DNA from: an uncultured Gammaproteobacteria bacterium
GTDB taxonomy: Bacteria; Pseudomonadota; Gammaproteobacteria; UBA6429; Thiohalophilaceae
Reading direction: 5' to 3'
DNA length: 64,000 nt
Assembly (NCBI GenBank): GCA_937967995.1
Contig: CALBTB010000008.1
Location: 1-64,000 of the forward strand
Below the pieces are notes generated by a model, which was not told where the DNA came from, ran no database searches, and was given only the letters and a program-made list of their open reading frames with translations. Shown here one piece after another: positions 27,223 through 36,000 of this stretch. The translations under genes were made by a program, and so were the position numbers. The first letter of the stretch is position 1. Each line of letters begins with the position of its first letter.

Positions 27223-28557
27223 TCAGGTCGCGGGTAAATCCAGTGTAAAGGCAGAACCACCGAGATCGCTGTGAGTAACCGATAGTTTGCCTTTGTAAGC
27301 ATCGAGAATATCCACGACAACCGACAGGCCGATACCCTGACCCGGCACCGACTGATCGAGACGGCCACCACGTTGCAGTATCAACTCGACCTGTTCCTGG
27401 TTTATACCGGGTCCGTCATCGGCGATGGTAATGCGCGCACGTTTGTTTTGCATGCTGACACTGATACGAACCCGTTGTTTACACCATTTGCAGGCATTGT
27501 CGAGCACATTACCCATAACCTCCATGATGTCGCCTTCGTCGACACGCAGTTTCATGCCATCGGGAATATGCTGATCAAACTGAATATTCTTGTCCCTGTA
27601 CACCTTGCCCAGGGCTTTTATTAATTTGTCCAGGATCGGTCTGAATGCCAGTTGTTTTCTGATTGGTGAACCACCGGCGGTGGCGGCGCGTTGTAACTGA
27701 TGACCGATAATATGATCCATGCGTTGTATCTGTTCCTGAAAACTTTCACGGGTTTTGTCGTGTTGAATTTCCTGCAGGCCACCGGTTAATACGGCAAGAG
27801 GTGTTTTCAGGCTATGCGCCAGATCGGCCAGTGCATTTCTGTAACGGGTTTGCTGCGTATGTTCGTGTTCCAGAAGCCCGTTGATGTTACTGGTCAGGCG
27901 CAGAATTTCAGTCGGATAATCCTGTTCGATACGATCCTGCTTGCCGGATTCGATATTGCTCAGTTCATTTACCACCCGTCCCAGAGGCTTGAGACCCCAG
28001 ACCAGGATCATTACCTGTAGCAGCAGCAATATTGTGGCCAGGCCGATTAACCACCCCCACAGCGTGGCGCGAAAGTTATAGATCTGTTCATTGAATGCGC
28101 TCATATCACTGATGATATTGAACGTTAGCGGGACTTTTCCTTTTTCGATGAACCAGTTGATACCATAACTACGAATATAGAATTCTTCATTCTCAAGTTG
28201 TATTCGTTCAAAGACCTGCTGACCCGCGGGCAAGACCTTGGGTTTCGGAATAATCACGCCCACCGTCGACAATGATTTCCATACTACTTTACCTTTGGCA
28301 TTGGTGATGATGGCATACAGGCCGGAACTGGGCAGACTGAACTTGGTTTCCAGTAACCGGGTTGGCATGTCCACGTCATTGTCATCATTGACCTCGGTGC
28401 TGGCCATCAACAGGGTCAGTTGCGTGTTGAGGTTTTCCTGTAAATTACTTTCGGCGCTTTCATAGAAAGCCTTGTCGAGGGTATAACCGGCCAGGACGAT
28501 GAATACGGCCAGTATGAGTGTTGCGGCGAGAATAAGTCGTGCGCGAAGTGATTTCAT
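27223..28557 (-). CDS. PhoQ-like sensor histidine kinase
   Basis: A 444-residue inner-membrane kinase: membrane helices at about 7-25 and 168-189 with a periplasmic sensor domain between, a HAMP linker, then a dimerisation helix with His248 in LADLAHSLKTPLAVL, the wording typical of PhoQ. The ATPase domain shows VLDNACKWCKQ (N box), ADDGPGI (G1) and GQGIGLSVVVDIL. The sensor carries an acidic stretch (EVNDDNDVD, residues 55-63) but not in the position of the Mg-binding patch of enteric PhoQ. It follows the regulator gene with TAA directly abutting ATG. Confidence 0.9.
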   Translation of the reverse strand: MKSLRARLILAATLILAVFIVLAGYTLDKAFYESAESNLQENLNTQLTLLMASTEVNDDNDVDMPTRLLETKFSLPSSGLYAIITNAKGKVVWKSLSTVGVIIPKPKVLPAGQQVFERIQLENEEFYIRSYGINWFIEKGKVPLTFNIISDMSAFNEQIYNFRATLWGWLIGLATILLLLQVMILVWGLKPLGRVVNELSNIESGKQDRIEQDYPTEILRLTSNINGLLEHEHTQQTRYRNALADLAHSLKTPLAVLTGGLQEIQHDKTRESFQEQIQRMDHIIGHQLQRAATAGGSPIRKQLAFRPILDKLIKALGKVYRDKNIQFDQHIPDGMKLRVDEGDIMEVMGNVLDNACKWCKQRVRISVSMQNKRARITIADDGPGINQEQVELILQRGGRLDQSVPGQGIGLSVVVDILDAYKGKLSVTHSDLGGSAFTLDLPAT

Positions 28558-29238
28558 TTATTGCCTGTCACACAGGGTAAAGCGATAACCACGTCCTCGC
28601 AGTGTTTCAATGGGTTTGAGTTTGTTGTCGGGATCCAGTTTACGTCTGACCCGGCCCATGATGACTTCTATAACGTTGCTGTCGCGATCTTCATCGTGCG
28701 GATAGAGATAATCATTGAGGTTATCTTTTGAAATGACTTTCTCATGATTTCGCATCAGGTATTCGATCAGCCGGTATTCAAAGGTGGTGAAGTCGACAAA
28801 ATGTCCGTTGAGCTGGACACGCTGACTGTTCAGATCCAGACTGATCGGGCCGCACTCGATAGTTTGCTGGGTTTTACCTGTGGCGCGGCGCAGCAGGGCT
28901 TTGACACGTGCCAGTAATTCTTCCATCTGAAATGGTTTGGCCAGGTAATCATCGGCACCGGCTTCCAGTCCGTCAACCTTGTCCTGCCAGCGATCGCGTG
29001 CCGTTAAAATGAGTATCGGCAGGGTGTTACCCTTATCACGCAACTGGCGAATAACATCGAGTCCTGAAATATCCGGCAGGCCGATATCGACGATGGCTGC
29101 ATCGATGGGATATTCCTGTGCATAAAACAGGCCTTCCTTGCCTTCGCCGGTTTCATCCACCATGTATTCGTGTTGCTGGAGTTGCCTGACGACCTGTGTA
29201 CGGATATCGGTTTCGTCTTCGATGATCAGTATTCGCAT
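28558..29238 (-). CDS. PhoP-like OmpR-family response regulator
   Basis: A 226-residue regulator with receiver domain (acidic IIEDETD, phosphoacceptor Asp51 in VDIGLPDISG, Lys in LAKPFQ) and a winged-helix DNA-binding domain ending in IETLRGRGYRFTL. The recognition helix region contains RDSNVIEVIMGRVRRKLDP, as in PhoP/QseB-type members. It is the first of the two signalling genes and starts 2 bp after the PepSY gene, so all three form one operon. Confidence 0.93.
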   Translation of the reverse strand: MRILIIEDETDIRTQVVRQLQQHEYMVDETGEGKEGLFYAQEYPIDAAIVDIGLPDISGLDVIRQLRDKGNTLPILILTARDRWQDKVDGLEAGADDYLAKPFQMEELLARVKALLRRATGKTQQTIECGPISLDLNSQRVQLNGHFVDFTTFEYRLIEYLMRNHEKVISKDNLNDYLYPHDEDRDSNVIEVIMGRVRRKLDPDNKLKPIETLRGRGYRFTLCDRQ

Positions 29239-29240
29239 GA

Positions 29241-29501
29241 TTAATGTGCCGAGAGAATTTTTCCGTTGTTACCATCCACGATGATAATGTGCATACCGCC
29301 TTTATCATCGAGAATTTTTACCCGATAAACAGGACTGGACTCGTTGCCGGCTAGTGTCACATTAATGATCTTGCCGGGATAACGGGAACTGGCGATGCTG
29401 GCGGCCTGTGATTTGGAAACAGCCGGTTCTGCCAGTGTCAGGCTCGGTGCGCTGACCAGCAGTGAACAAACCAGGCTGAGACTGAGAATAAATTTCTTCA
29501 T
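29241..29501 (-). CDS. Exported PepSY-domain protein
   Basis: An 86-residue protein starting at the ATG at 29501 with a signal peptide (KKFILSLSLVCSLLVSAPSLT). The mature part is a single PepSY domain: SKSQAASIASSRYPGKIIN, YRVKILDDKGG and IIVDGNNGKIL. PepSY domains are proposed to inhibit or modulate extracytoplasmic processes, and small ones are often encoded beside two-component systems. Two bases separate it from the regulator gene, suggesting it feeds into that pathway. Confidence 0.9.
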   Translation of the reverse strand: MKKFILSLSLVCSLLVSAPSLTLAEPAVSKSQAASIASSRYPGKIINVTLAGNESSPVYRVKILDDKGGMHIIIVDGNNGKILSAH

Positions 29502-29563
29502 AGATGGCTTATATGTTTTTCTGAACACAAGCATACAACGTCAACCGTACCAGGTAAATCAAA

Positions 29564-29584
29564 CGGGCCGCAATTTGCGGCCCG
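29564..29584 (-). terminator. Hairpin after the His-rich gene
   Basis: A perfect GC-rich stem (CGGGCCGCA with its complement, 3-base loop) followed on the minus strand by a short T-rich stretch. It separates the His-rich gene from the PepSY-regulator-kinase operon and may attenuate rather than fully stop transcription. Confidence 0.65.
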
Positions 29585-29616
29585 CTGGTGTGGTATTAGC
29601 ATGTTGAGCGCCCCGA

Positions 29617-30081
29617 TTAATGCAGGTCTACTCGAATGCCAAGTCCCGGCGCAATGTAATAACCGCTAATACCATAATGGCGGCCATATCCGTAATGGCC
29701 ATGCTGATGTCTGTAGTGCTTATGGTGTTTGCGATGATGACGCCAGTGATGCCCATGGTGCTTACGATGGTGGCGATAGTGATGGCCGTGATGCTTGCGA
29801 TGGTGACGATACGCATGGTGTTTATAATGGCCATGATGATCGTAACGACGATGCTTATAATGGCGATCGTGATGACGGTCGTGATCGTGGCGGCGGTGTT
29901 CACGGGAATGCCGGCGATGGTCACGCGCATGGTCTCGGTGCCGATCACCATGGAATTCCTTGGAATTGAACAGACCACCGCGGTAATGGTCCCTGTCTGA
30001 GGCACTGGCCAGGGCCGGCAGGCTGCCCAGACCCAACGCCGCAATTGAAACTGCCAGTACTTTTGTTAATCTGCTTTTCAT
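29617..30081 (-). CDS. Extremely His-rich exported protein with 11-residue repeats
   Basis: A 154-residue protein with a clear signal peptide (residues 1-27, ending ALASASD) and about 40 histidines, nearly all in the mature part, together with many Arg, Lys and Tyr. Residues around 92-125 repeat an 11-residue unit, YRHHRKHHGHH twice and then WRHHRKHHKHY. The tail (ISGYYIAPGLGIRVDL) is not His-rich and looks like a short beta ending found in small outer-surface proteins. GGAGG lies before the ATG. Binding of Zn, Ni or Cu in the periplasm is an inference from composition. It precedes the PepSY/PhoPQ-like operon in the same direction. Confidence 0.8.
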   Translation of the reverse strand: MKSRLTKVLAVSIAALGLGSLPALASASDRDHYRGGLFNSKEFHGDRHRDHARDHRRHSREHRRHDHDRHHDRHYKHRRYDHHGHYKHHAYRHHRKHHGHHYRHHRKHHGHHWRHHRKHHKHYRHQHGHYGYGRHYGISGYYIAPGLGIRVDLH

Positions 30082-30136
30082 TGTCGACCTCCAGAGTCGT
30101 TTTCAGCATTTACGGGTCACAGAGTACGGCCGGGGT

Positions 30137-30153
30137 ACTGAATCCTGACTGAA
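30137..30153. promoter_or_regulatory. 11-bp-period direct repeat, OmpR/PhoP-type site
   Basis: ACTGAA at 30137-30142 and again at 30148-30153, separated by 5 bp (on the other strand TTCAGT-N5-TTCAGT). Six-base direct repeats one helical turn apart are the form of binding sites for OmpR/PhoB/PhoP regulators. It lies between the divergent His-rich and phosphodiesterase genes, about 60 bases from each start. Confidence 0.5.
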
Positions 30154-30213
30154 CAGATAAATAAATTTAAGTCACTGTTATTTAAGTAGAAAACCGGAAT
30201 TTGAGACAGCAGC

Positions 30214-31365
30214 ATGCCGTATCCTGACTACCAGGGCCATAGTATCCTCAACCTGATGGCCACGATTCGTGCACGATTTGGTCAGCCGTCGTCCGTATAT
30301 GCACCCCTGGCCGGCCCGGCGCCAAATCTGGCTGACTATGAGCAGGTTATCTTGCTGGTCGTGGACGGGTTGGGTTTTCACTACCTGCAAAACACAGCCA
30401 ACTGGATGCGCCAGCACGTGCAAGCTCGCCTGACCTCGGTGTTTCCTTCCACCACGGCAACCAGTATCACCACGTTCCTGACCGGACAGGCACCGCAGCA
30501 GCATGGCCTGACCGGCTGGTTTACCTATTTCCATGAACTCGAGCGCGTGATATCGGTGTTACCGGGAATGACGCGCGATGGTCGACAGCCTCTGAGCGAA
30601 CTGGGTATCGACATCGACGAGCTGTATAGACATCCAGTGGTATTTGATCAGCTAGATGTCGCCAGTTATGTTGTCTCACCTAACTGGATTTTGCAGACCG
30701 ACTTTAACCGTTCACATACCGGCGGGGCCACTCCGCTGGGATATGAAACACTGGATGACATGTTTGAGGTACTTAACATACTGGTGACACAGGATAAGGC
30801 ACCGAAATACGTCTACGCCTACTGGCCGGAGTTTGATCATTTATCACATGTACACGGCAATGGTAGCCACGAAACGGCTCAGCATTTTCAGCAGATTTCG
30901 CATACGATTGATCAATTCATGACAAAAATTCATGGTAGCGGTGCATTAGTCCTGATCACGGCGGACCACGGTTTTATCGATGTGAAACCGAAAGACATGA
31001 TAACCATCAATGATCACCCACACCTGCAGGCCTGTTTACGCCAGCCGTTATGTGGTGAACCGCGGGCTGCATACAGTTATGTCCATGATGACAAAGCGGA
31101 CACCTTTGTGGATTACATTGGGAATGAATTTTCCACGCAGGTGACGTTAGTGGAAAGTCAGGCATTGCTTAAGCAGGGGGTATTTGGCCCGGGGACACCG
31201 CATCCCGCCCTGAAAGAACGGATTGGTGACTACACGTTGGTCATGCAGGCCGGCTATATCATCAAGGACTGGATCGACGGCGAGACACCGTTTTTTCACC
31301 ATGGCGTGCACGGCGGCATCAGCGATTCAGAGATGTATGTGCCGTTGGTGGTGCTGGAAGCCTGA
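30214..31365 (+). CDS. Type I phosphodiesterase/nucleotide pyrophosphatase family protein
   Basis: A 383-residue alkaline-phosphatase-superfamily enzyme. Metal-binding Asp is in LLVVDGLGFHYL, the catalytic Thr in SVFPSTTATSITTFLTG, and later ligands in YWPEFDHLSHVHG, ITADHGFID and FHHGVHGG. No signal peptide is evident, so it is probably cytoplasmic. The substrate (nucleotide, phosphodiester or phospholipid headgroup) cannot be told. It is divergent from the His-rich gene. Confidence 0.88.
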   Translation: MPYPDYQGHSILNLMATIRARFGQPSSVYAPLAGPAPNLADYEQVILLVVDGLGFHYLQNTANWMRQHVQARLTSVFPSTTATSITTFLTGQAPQQHGLTGWFTYFHELERVISVLPGMTRDGRQPLSELGIDIDELYRHPVVFDQLDVASYVVSPNWILQTDFNRSHTGGATPLGYETLDDMFEVLNILVTQDKAPKYVYAYWPEFDHLSHVHGNGSHETAQHFQQISHTIDQFMTKIHGSGALVLITADHGFIDVKPKDMITINDHPHLQACLRQPLCGEPRAAYSYVHDDKADTFVDYIGNEFSTQVTLVESQALLKQGVFGPGTPHPALKERIGDYTLVMQAGYIIKDWIDGETPFFHHGVHGGISDSEMYVPLVVLEA

Positions 31366-31433
31366 CACTTATATATATACAATGTGCAGCCTTTATAGAA
31401 AAAGACCAATTACTGGCAACAAAGGTAAATGTG

Positions 31434-31931
31434 ATGGCTAAACCACTCGTCGCCGTGATCATGGGGTCCCGTTCAGACTGGCCGACCATGGAGCATGCCT
31501 GCACGATCCTGGATAAACTGGGTGTGCCATACGAAACAACGGTCGTTTCAGCACATCGCACACCGGATCGCCTGTTTGAATTTGCCGAGAATGCAGAGTC
31601 TCGCGGTATTCGCGTCATTATCGCCGGGGCCGGCGGGGCCGCCCATTTACCGGGCATGGTCGCATCGAAAACCCATCTGCCGGTGCTGGGTGTACCGGTT
31701 AAATCAAAATCATTGAATGGCATGGATTCGTTGCTGTCGATCGTACAGATGCCAGCGGGTATCCCGGTCGGCACGCTGGCCATTGGCCAGGCCGGTGCCA
31801 GTAATGCCGCATTACTGGCGGCGAGTATTCTGGCGACCACTGATTCAAAAATTCGTGACGCGTTAAAACAGTATCGCACCACCCAAACCAACACGGTACT
31901 CGACAATACGGACCCGAGGAACGATACATGA
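31434..31931 (+). CDS. purE: N5-carboxyaminoimidazole ribonucleotide mutase
   Basis: Moves the carboxyl group of N5-CAIR to give CAIR in purine synthesis. The 165-residue protein begins AKPLVAVIMGSRSDWPTM and has VVSAHRTPDR, IIAGAGGAAHLPGMVA and LPVLGVPV. The ATG at 31434 is favoured over the GTG at 31431 by an AAAGG eight bases upstream. Overlaps purK by 4 bp (ATGA). Confidence 0.97.
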   Translation: MAKPLVAVIMGSRSDWPTMEHACTILDKLGVPYETTVVSAHRTPDRLFEFAENAESRGIRVIIAGAGGAAHLPGMVASKTHLPVLGVPVKSKSLNGMDSLLSIVQMPAGIPVGTLAIGQAGASNAALLAASILATTDSKIRDALKQYRTTQTNTVLDNTDPRNDT

Positions 31932-33016
31932 GAGTCGGTGTTCTGGGATCAGGTCAGCTTGGAAAAATGCTGGCCTTATCCGGTATACCGCTTGGACTGG
32001 AATTTGTTTTTTACGGTCCCGATCCAAATCCCTGTGTCACCGGCCTGGGTGACATTATCATTGCCGACTTCTCCGATTACGACAAACTCACCGACTTTGT
32101 TGCGCATGTTGATGTAGCAACCGCGGAGTCCGAGCATATTCCGGCCGAAACACTCCACGCGGTTGAACGACAGGGCCTGCTTTATCCGGCCTCCAATGCG
32201 ATTGCGATTGCGCAGGATCGACTCAGGGAAAAGCAGTTTATCGCCGGCCTGGATCTGCCATTGCCGGACTTTGAAGTCGTCGCGGATATCGCAGTCTTAT
32301 CGGATATGTTAGCGACGCTGGACAACGGCCTGATCATTAAAACCCGTTTTCAGGGCTATGACGGAAAAGGTCAGGCAACAATTCATCCCGGTGATGATAA
32401 TAAGAAAATTCAGTCAGTGCTGGATGGACTCGGCAAAATAGATCTCATTGCCGAACAGCGTGTGAAATTCACGCGTGAAGTCTCACAACTCGGTGTACGT
32501 AACCGTGATGGCGAAATTCGCTTTTATGCCCTGAGTGAAAATATTCACCGTAAAGGTATTTTGCATACCACCACTGTCAGGCCGAATGATTCAGTCAGCC
32601 AGCAGGCGCAGGAATATACTCAGCGTATCATGCAAGAACTGGATTACGTGGGCGTGATGTGCGTGGAATTTTTTGATTGTGACGGCAAGTTATTAATAAA
32701 TGAAATCGCACCGCGTGTGCATAACTCCGGGCACTGGACCATCGAAGGCGCGGTAACCAGCCAGTTTGAAAATCATGTCCGCGCGATTCTTGATATGCCA
32801 TTGGGTTCGACACAGCATTGCGGTATCAGCGTCATGCGTAACCTGGTTGGTGATTTGCCCGATGTGCGTGCCGCTCTGGAAATTGATGGCGCCCATGTAC
32901 ATATCTACGGCAAGGAGCCACGCCCGGGACGCAAGCTGGGTCATATTACTGTTTGTCAGTCTGATGACGCGACGTTGCAGCGTTCGCTTACAAGTCTGAA
33001 CAGTCTTATTGCCTGA
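31928..33016 (+). CDS. purK: N5-carboxyaminoimidazole ribonucleotide synthase
   Basis: ATP-grasp enzyme that carboxylates AIR with bicarbonate. It has 362 residues, starts VGVLGSGQLGKMLAL, and shows the ATP-grasp stretches GLIIKTRFQGYDGKGQ, EQRVKFTREVS and NEIAPRVHNSGHWT. It is translationally coupled to purE. Its end overlaps the end of the convergent helicase gene by 11 bp. Confidence 0.97.
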   Translation: MRVGVLGSGQLGKMLALSGIPLGLEFVFYGPDPNPCVTGLGDIIIADFSDYDKLTDFVAHVDVATAESEHIPAETLHAVERQGLLYPASNAIAIAQDRLREKQFIAGLDLPLPDFEVVADIAVLSDMLATLDNGLIIKTRFQGYDGKGQATIHPGDDNKKIQSVLDGLGKIDLIAEQRVKFTREVSQLGVRNRDGEIRFYALSENIHRKGILHTTTVRPNDSVSQQAQEYTQRIMQELDYVGVMCVEFFDCDGKLLINEIAPRVHNSGHWTIEGAVTSQFENHVRAILDMPLGSTQHCGISVMRNLVGDLPDVRAALEIDGAHVHIYGKEPRPGRKLGHITVCQSDDATLQRSLTSLNSLIA

Positions 33017-36000
33017 GTGAGTCCGGTTTCTGTGGCTGGTATTTGGCCGGATTGACGTGACTCAAAAAGCGGTTCTGAATTTTCCAGCCTGTTTCGCCAT
33101 CGACATCAGTCAGTAACGTCACTTTTCCCTTGTCGAACAACGCCACCGGCAGGCCGTCACGATACATGATGTGTTGTGTGTGCCGGGTCGGCAGTTTCTT
33201 GCCCGGTGTGATGATGCCGCTGAGGTTGAGTGGATCGCAGGCATTGATCAATAACAGTTCATCAGAATTTGCCTGACGCATTCTGCGTAACGGTGTAATC
33301 GCTTCAGGCAGGGCAAACTGTTCGCCACTGAAGCCATCAACGAACCGGCCGCCACGAATCTCGCCACGGGCCTCCATGCGGCGTAACTGGTAATGCAGTT
33401 CACGCCATTTATAACCTGTATTCTCCCTTTCCAGTACGGCGCGGAATACGACACCATATCGATTCAATAAGACACGCGCGCAATGTGCGATACATTGATC
33501 ATCTGTCACCGTTTTATCGACAGGCCTGATCAGCGACCAGCGTCCGGCATTCTGTAACTGCTGGCTGTTAATGCGTGCCGCCTGACGACGCCGTGCCGAT
33601 TTTTGTGCCGGTGCAATTAATGCACGCAGGCCGGTAAAACTGTCTGCCGTGATCAGGCCGCTTGCCGCCAGTTCGGCCAGTGCTGATTCCAGTTGTGTGG
33701 GTAACAACGTCACGCGGCTTTGTAATTCATCATAAAAACACGCGCCGATGTCCTGCATGATCTGCATCACACTGTGTGCATGGCCGGATAATGACTGGGT
33801 GCGATTCTCATCTGATGCGAGTTTATGTTGCCAGTAAACCTGGTGACTGCGTGGTAGCAGGCAGATGGATGTATTACGTAACAGGTTACGGCCGTTATCG
33901 CCAAGTCGTTGCCAGGTAATGCGGCCGGTATTGCATAACTGATCGAGATATTGCGGCAGGTAAAGTTGCATGCGCACAGGCAGTATGTCCTTTTCCCAGA
34001 TACTGGCCGGAATGGCAAAACCTTCCAGTTGTTGTATGACCTGTTCCAGTGCCTCGACACCGTTGAGCGGATCACTGACATGTTGCCAGTCAAAAAGAAA
34101 ACGCATGTAGGCCTGAGGATTGACTGGCTCGATTTGCTTGCGCAGGTTCTGGACAGTGTGTCGATGAATGCGCGCCAGCAGGCTGCGTTCACACCAGGTC
34201 GTCTTTGCATCGCTGCCGGTCGACATACGCATGATGAAACCTTCGTTCTCCAAAATAAGTAACGCCTGTTCGATGCGTTCACTGTCCAGATCAAAATCAT
34301 CAACCAGCTTTTCCAGTGTCACGGGACCGAGACATTCAAAGCGGGATCGGAGCAGGGCGTTCAGTGCCTGCGTCTGGTCCAGTTGTTTGTCGATGTGAAT
34401 GACAGGGATTGTCGGTGAATAGTCTGTGCCTGAATAAACCAGACGGTGTTCGTGTAAACGTTCGGCGCAGACCAGGTGCGTTTGCCGGCCGGTCTGCACA
34501 ACAGTTACGCGCTGTTGTTGCATGAGTGCCTGTATTAAATCCTGATCGCGTTCGGTCAGTTCGCTGTCACGAATAAATCCCAGTTGAATCAGTGCGTCAT
34601 AGAGTTCATCGGCATCGCGCCAGTCGGGCCAGGCCTGCTCGCGTACCCGTTCGATAGCAGCAGGACTGATGTTGGCCAGTTGATCCGCCAGTTGTGGTTC
34701 ACTGAATTTATGCTGATTAACATTATGCGTGCGACGTTCTTCGGCCGGTGCATCATCCAGGAAGGCATACGGCCGTGCCGTCAGGATCTCTCCACACAGC
34801 GCTGACGGGCCGGCCAGATCACGGCAATGCACACGTACCTCGCCGGCCTCGATTTTTTTATAGAGCTGCTCAAGTCCGTCGATGTCCATCACGTCATGCA
34901 GGCAGTCGTACAGGGTTTGTTCGATGAGTGGATGCTCGGGGATCTCCCGATCGCCACGAATGTTTTCCAGGCAGGCCAGTTGGTCGGGAAACACCACGGC
35001 GATCAGGTCTTCGGCGTTACTGCGTTGGAACTGGGCCGGGACCCGCTTGCCATTGCGGTTACGTGGCACGGCCAGGCTGATGTTACAGTTCCAGCGCCAG
35101 TGCGTGGCAAACATCGGTGCATCCAGCAGGGCCTGGGTCAGCACCTGTCGTAGCGAATTGCTGTGTAGATAACTGACGACTTCTTCTAACGGAAAACTGT
35201 GGGTGGGTCCCAGCGACAGGACAATGGTGTTGTCGGTGGCGGCGGCCTGTAATTCAAAATTGAATTGACGGCAAAAACGTTTGCGCAAAGCCAGTCCCCA
35301 GGCGCGATTGATACGGCTGCCATACGGTGAGTGAATCACCAGGTGCATGTCACCGACTTCATCGAAAAAGCGTTCGAAAATAATATTGTTTAGATCCGGT
35401 AACAGTCCCAGTGCCGAGCGTGCACTCATCAGGTAATTGGCCAGTTCATCGGCGGCATGCGCATCCAGCCCGTATTCTTTTTTAATAAATTGAACGGTGT
35501 GCTCCAGACCGTTATCCAGTTGTGCATTGATAGCATCGACCAGGTTGGCAACGGCCTCGGATAATTCATCGCTGCGCCCCGGAGCTTCGCCAAACCAGAA
35601 CGGGATGTTGGGTGGCTGGCCATGGGCATCTTCGACTAATACTTTACCGGATTCGATTTTTAAAATGCGATAGGAGGTGTTACCCAGCTGGAAAATATCC
35701 CCCGGCAGGCTTTCAAACGCGAAGTCCTCGTTTAACGTACCGACAAAATGCCCGGCCGGTTGCAGGATCACGTCATAATCAAACTGGTCCGGAATGGCGC
35801 CGCCGTTGGTAATCGCCACCAGGCGTGCACCGCGTTTGGGGCGTAAGCGATCGTTGACGATGTCCCGATGTAAATAGGCACCGCGCCGACCGCGTTGTGT
35901 GCTGTAACCCTCGTTTAACATTTTGACGACGGCATCAAATTGCGCCCGTGGTAAATCACGATACGGCCAGCTTTCGGTCAACGCATTATATAGCTCAGTG

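Noticed and set aside
27223..29238. Assignment as true PhoP/PhoQ magnesium sensor
   Set aside because: The dimerisation helix is PhoQ-like, but the acidic Mg-binding patch is not in the enteric position, so the ligand is left open.
29620..30000. Open frame of 126 codons opposite the His-rich gene
   Set aside because: Met/Val-rich product is the mirror of His/Arg codons; the other strand has a signal peptide and a ribosome binding site.
31319..31906. 195-codon open frame opposite purE
   Set aside because: Antisense shadow of purE, which is certain.
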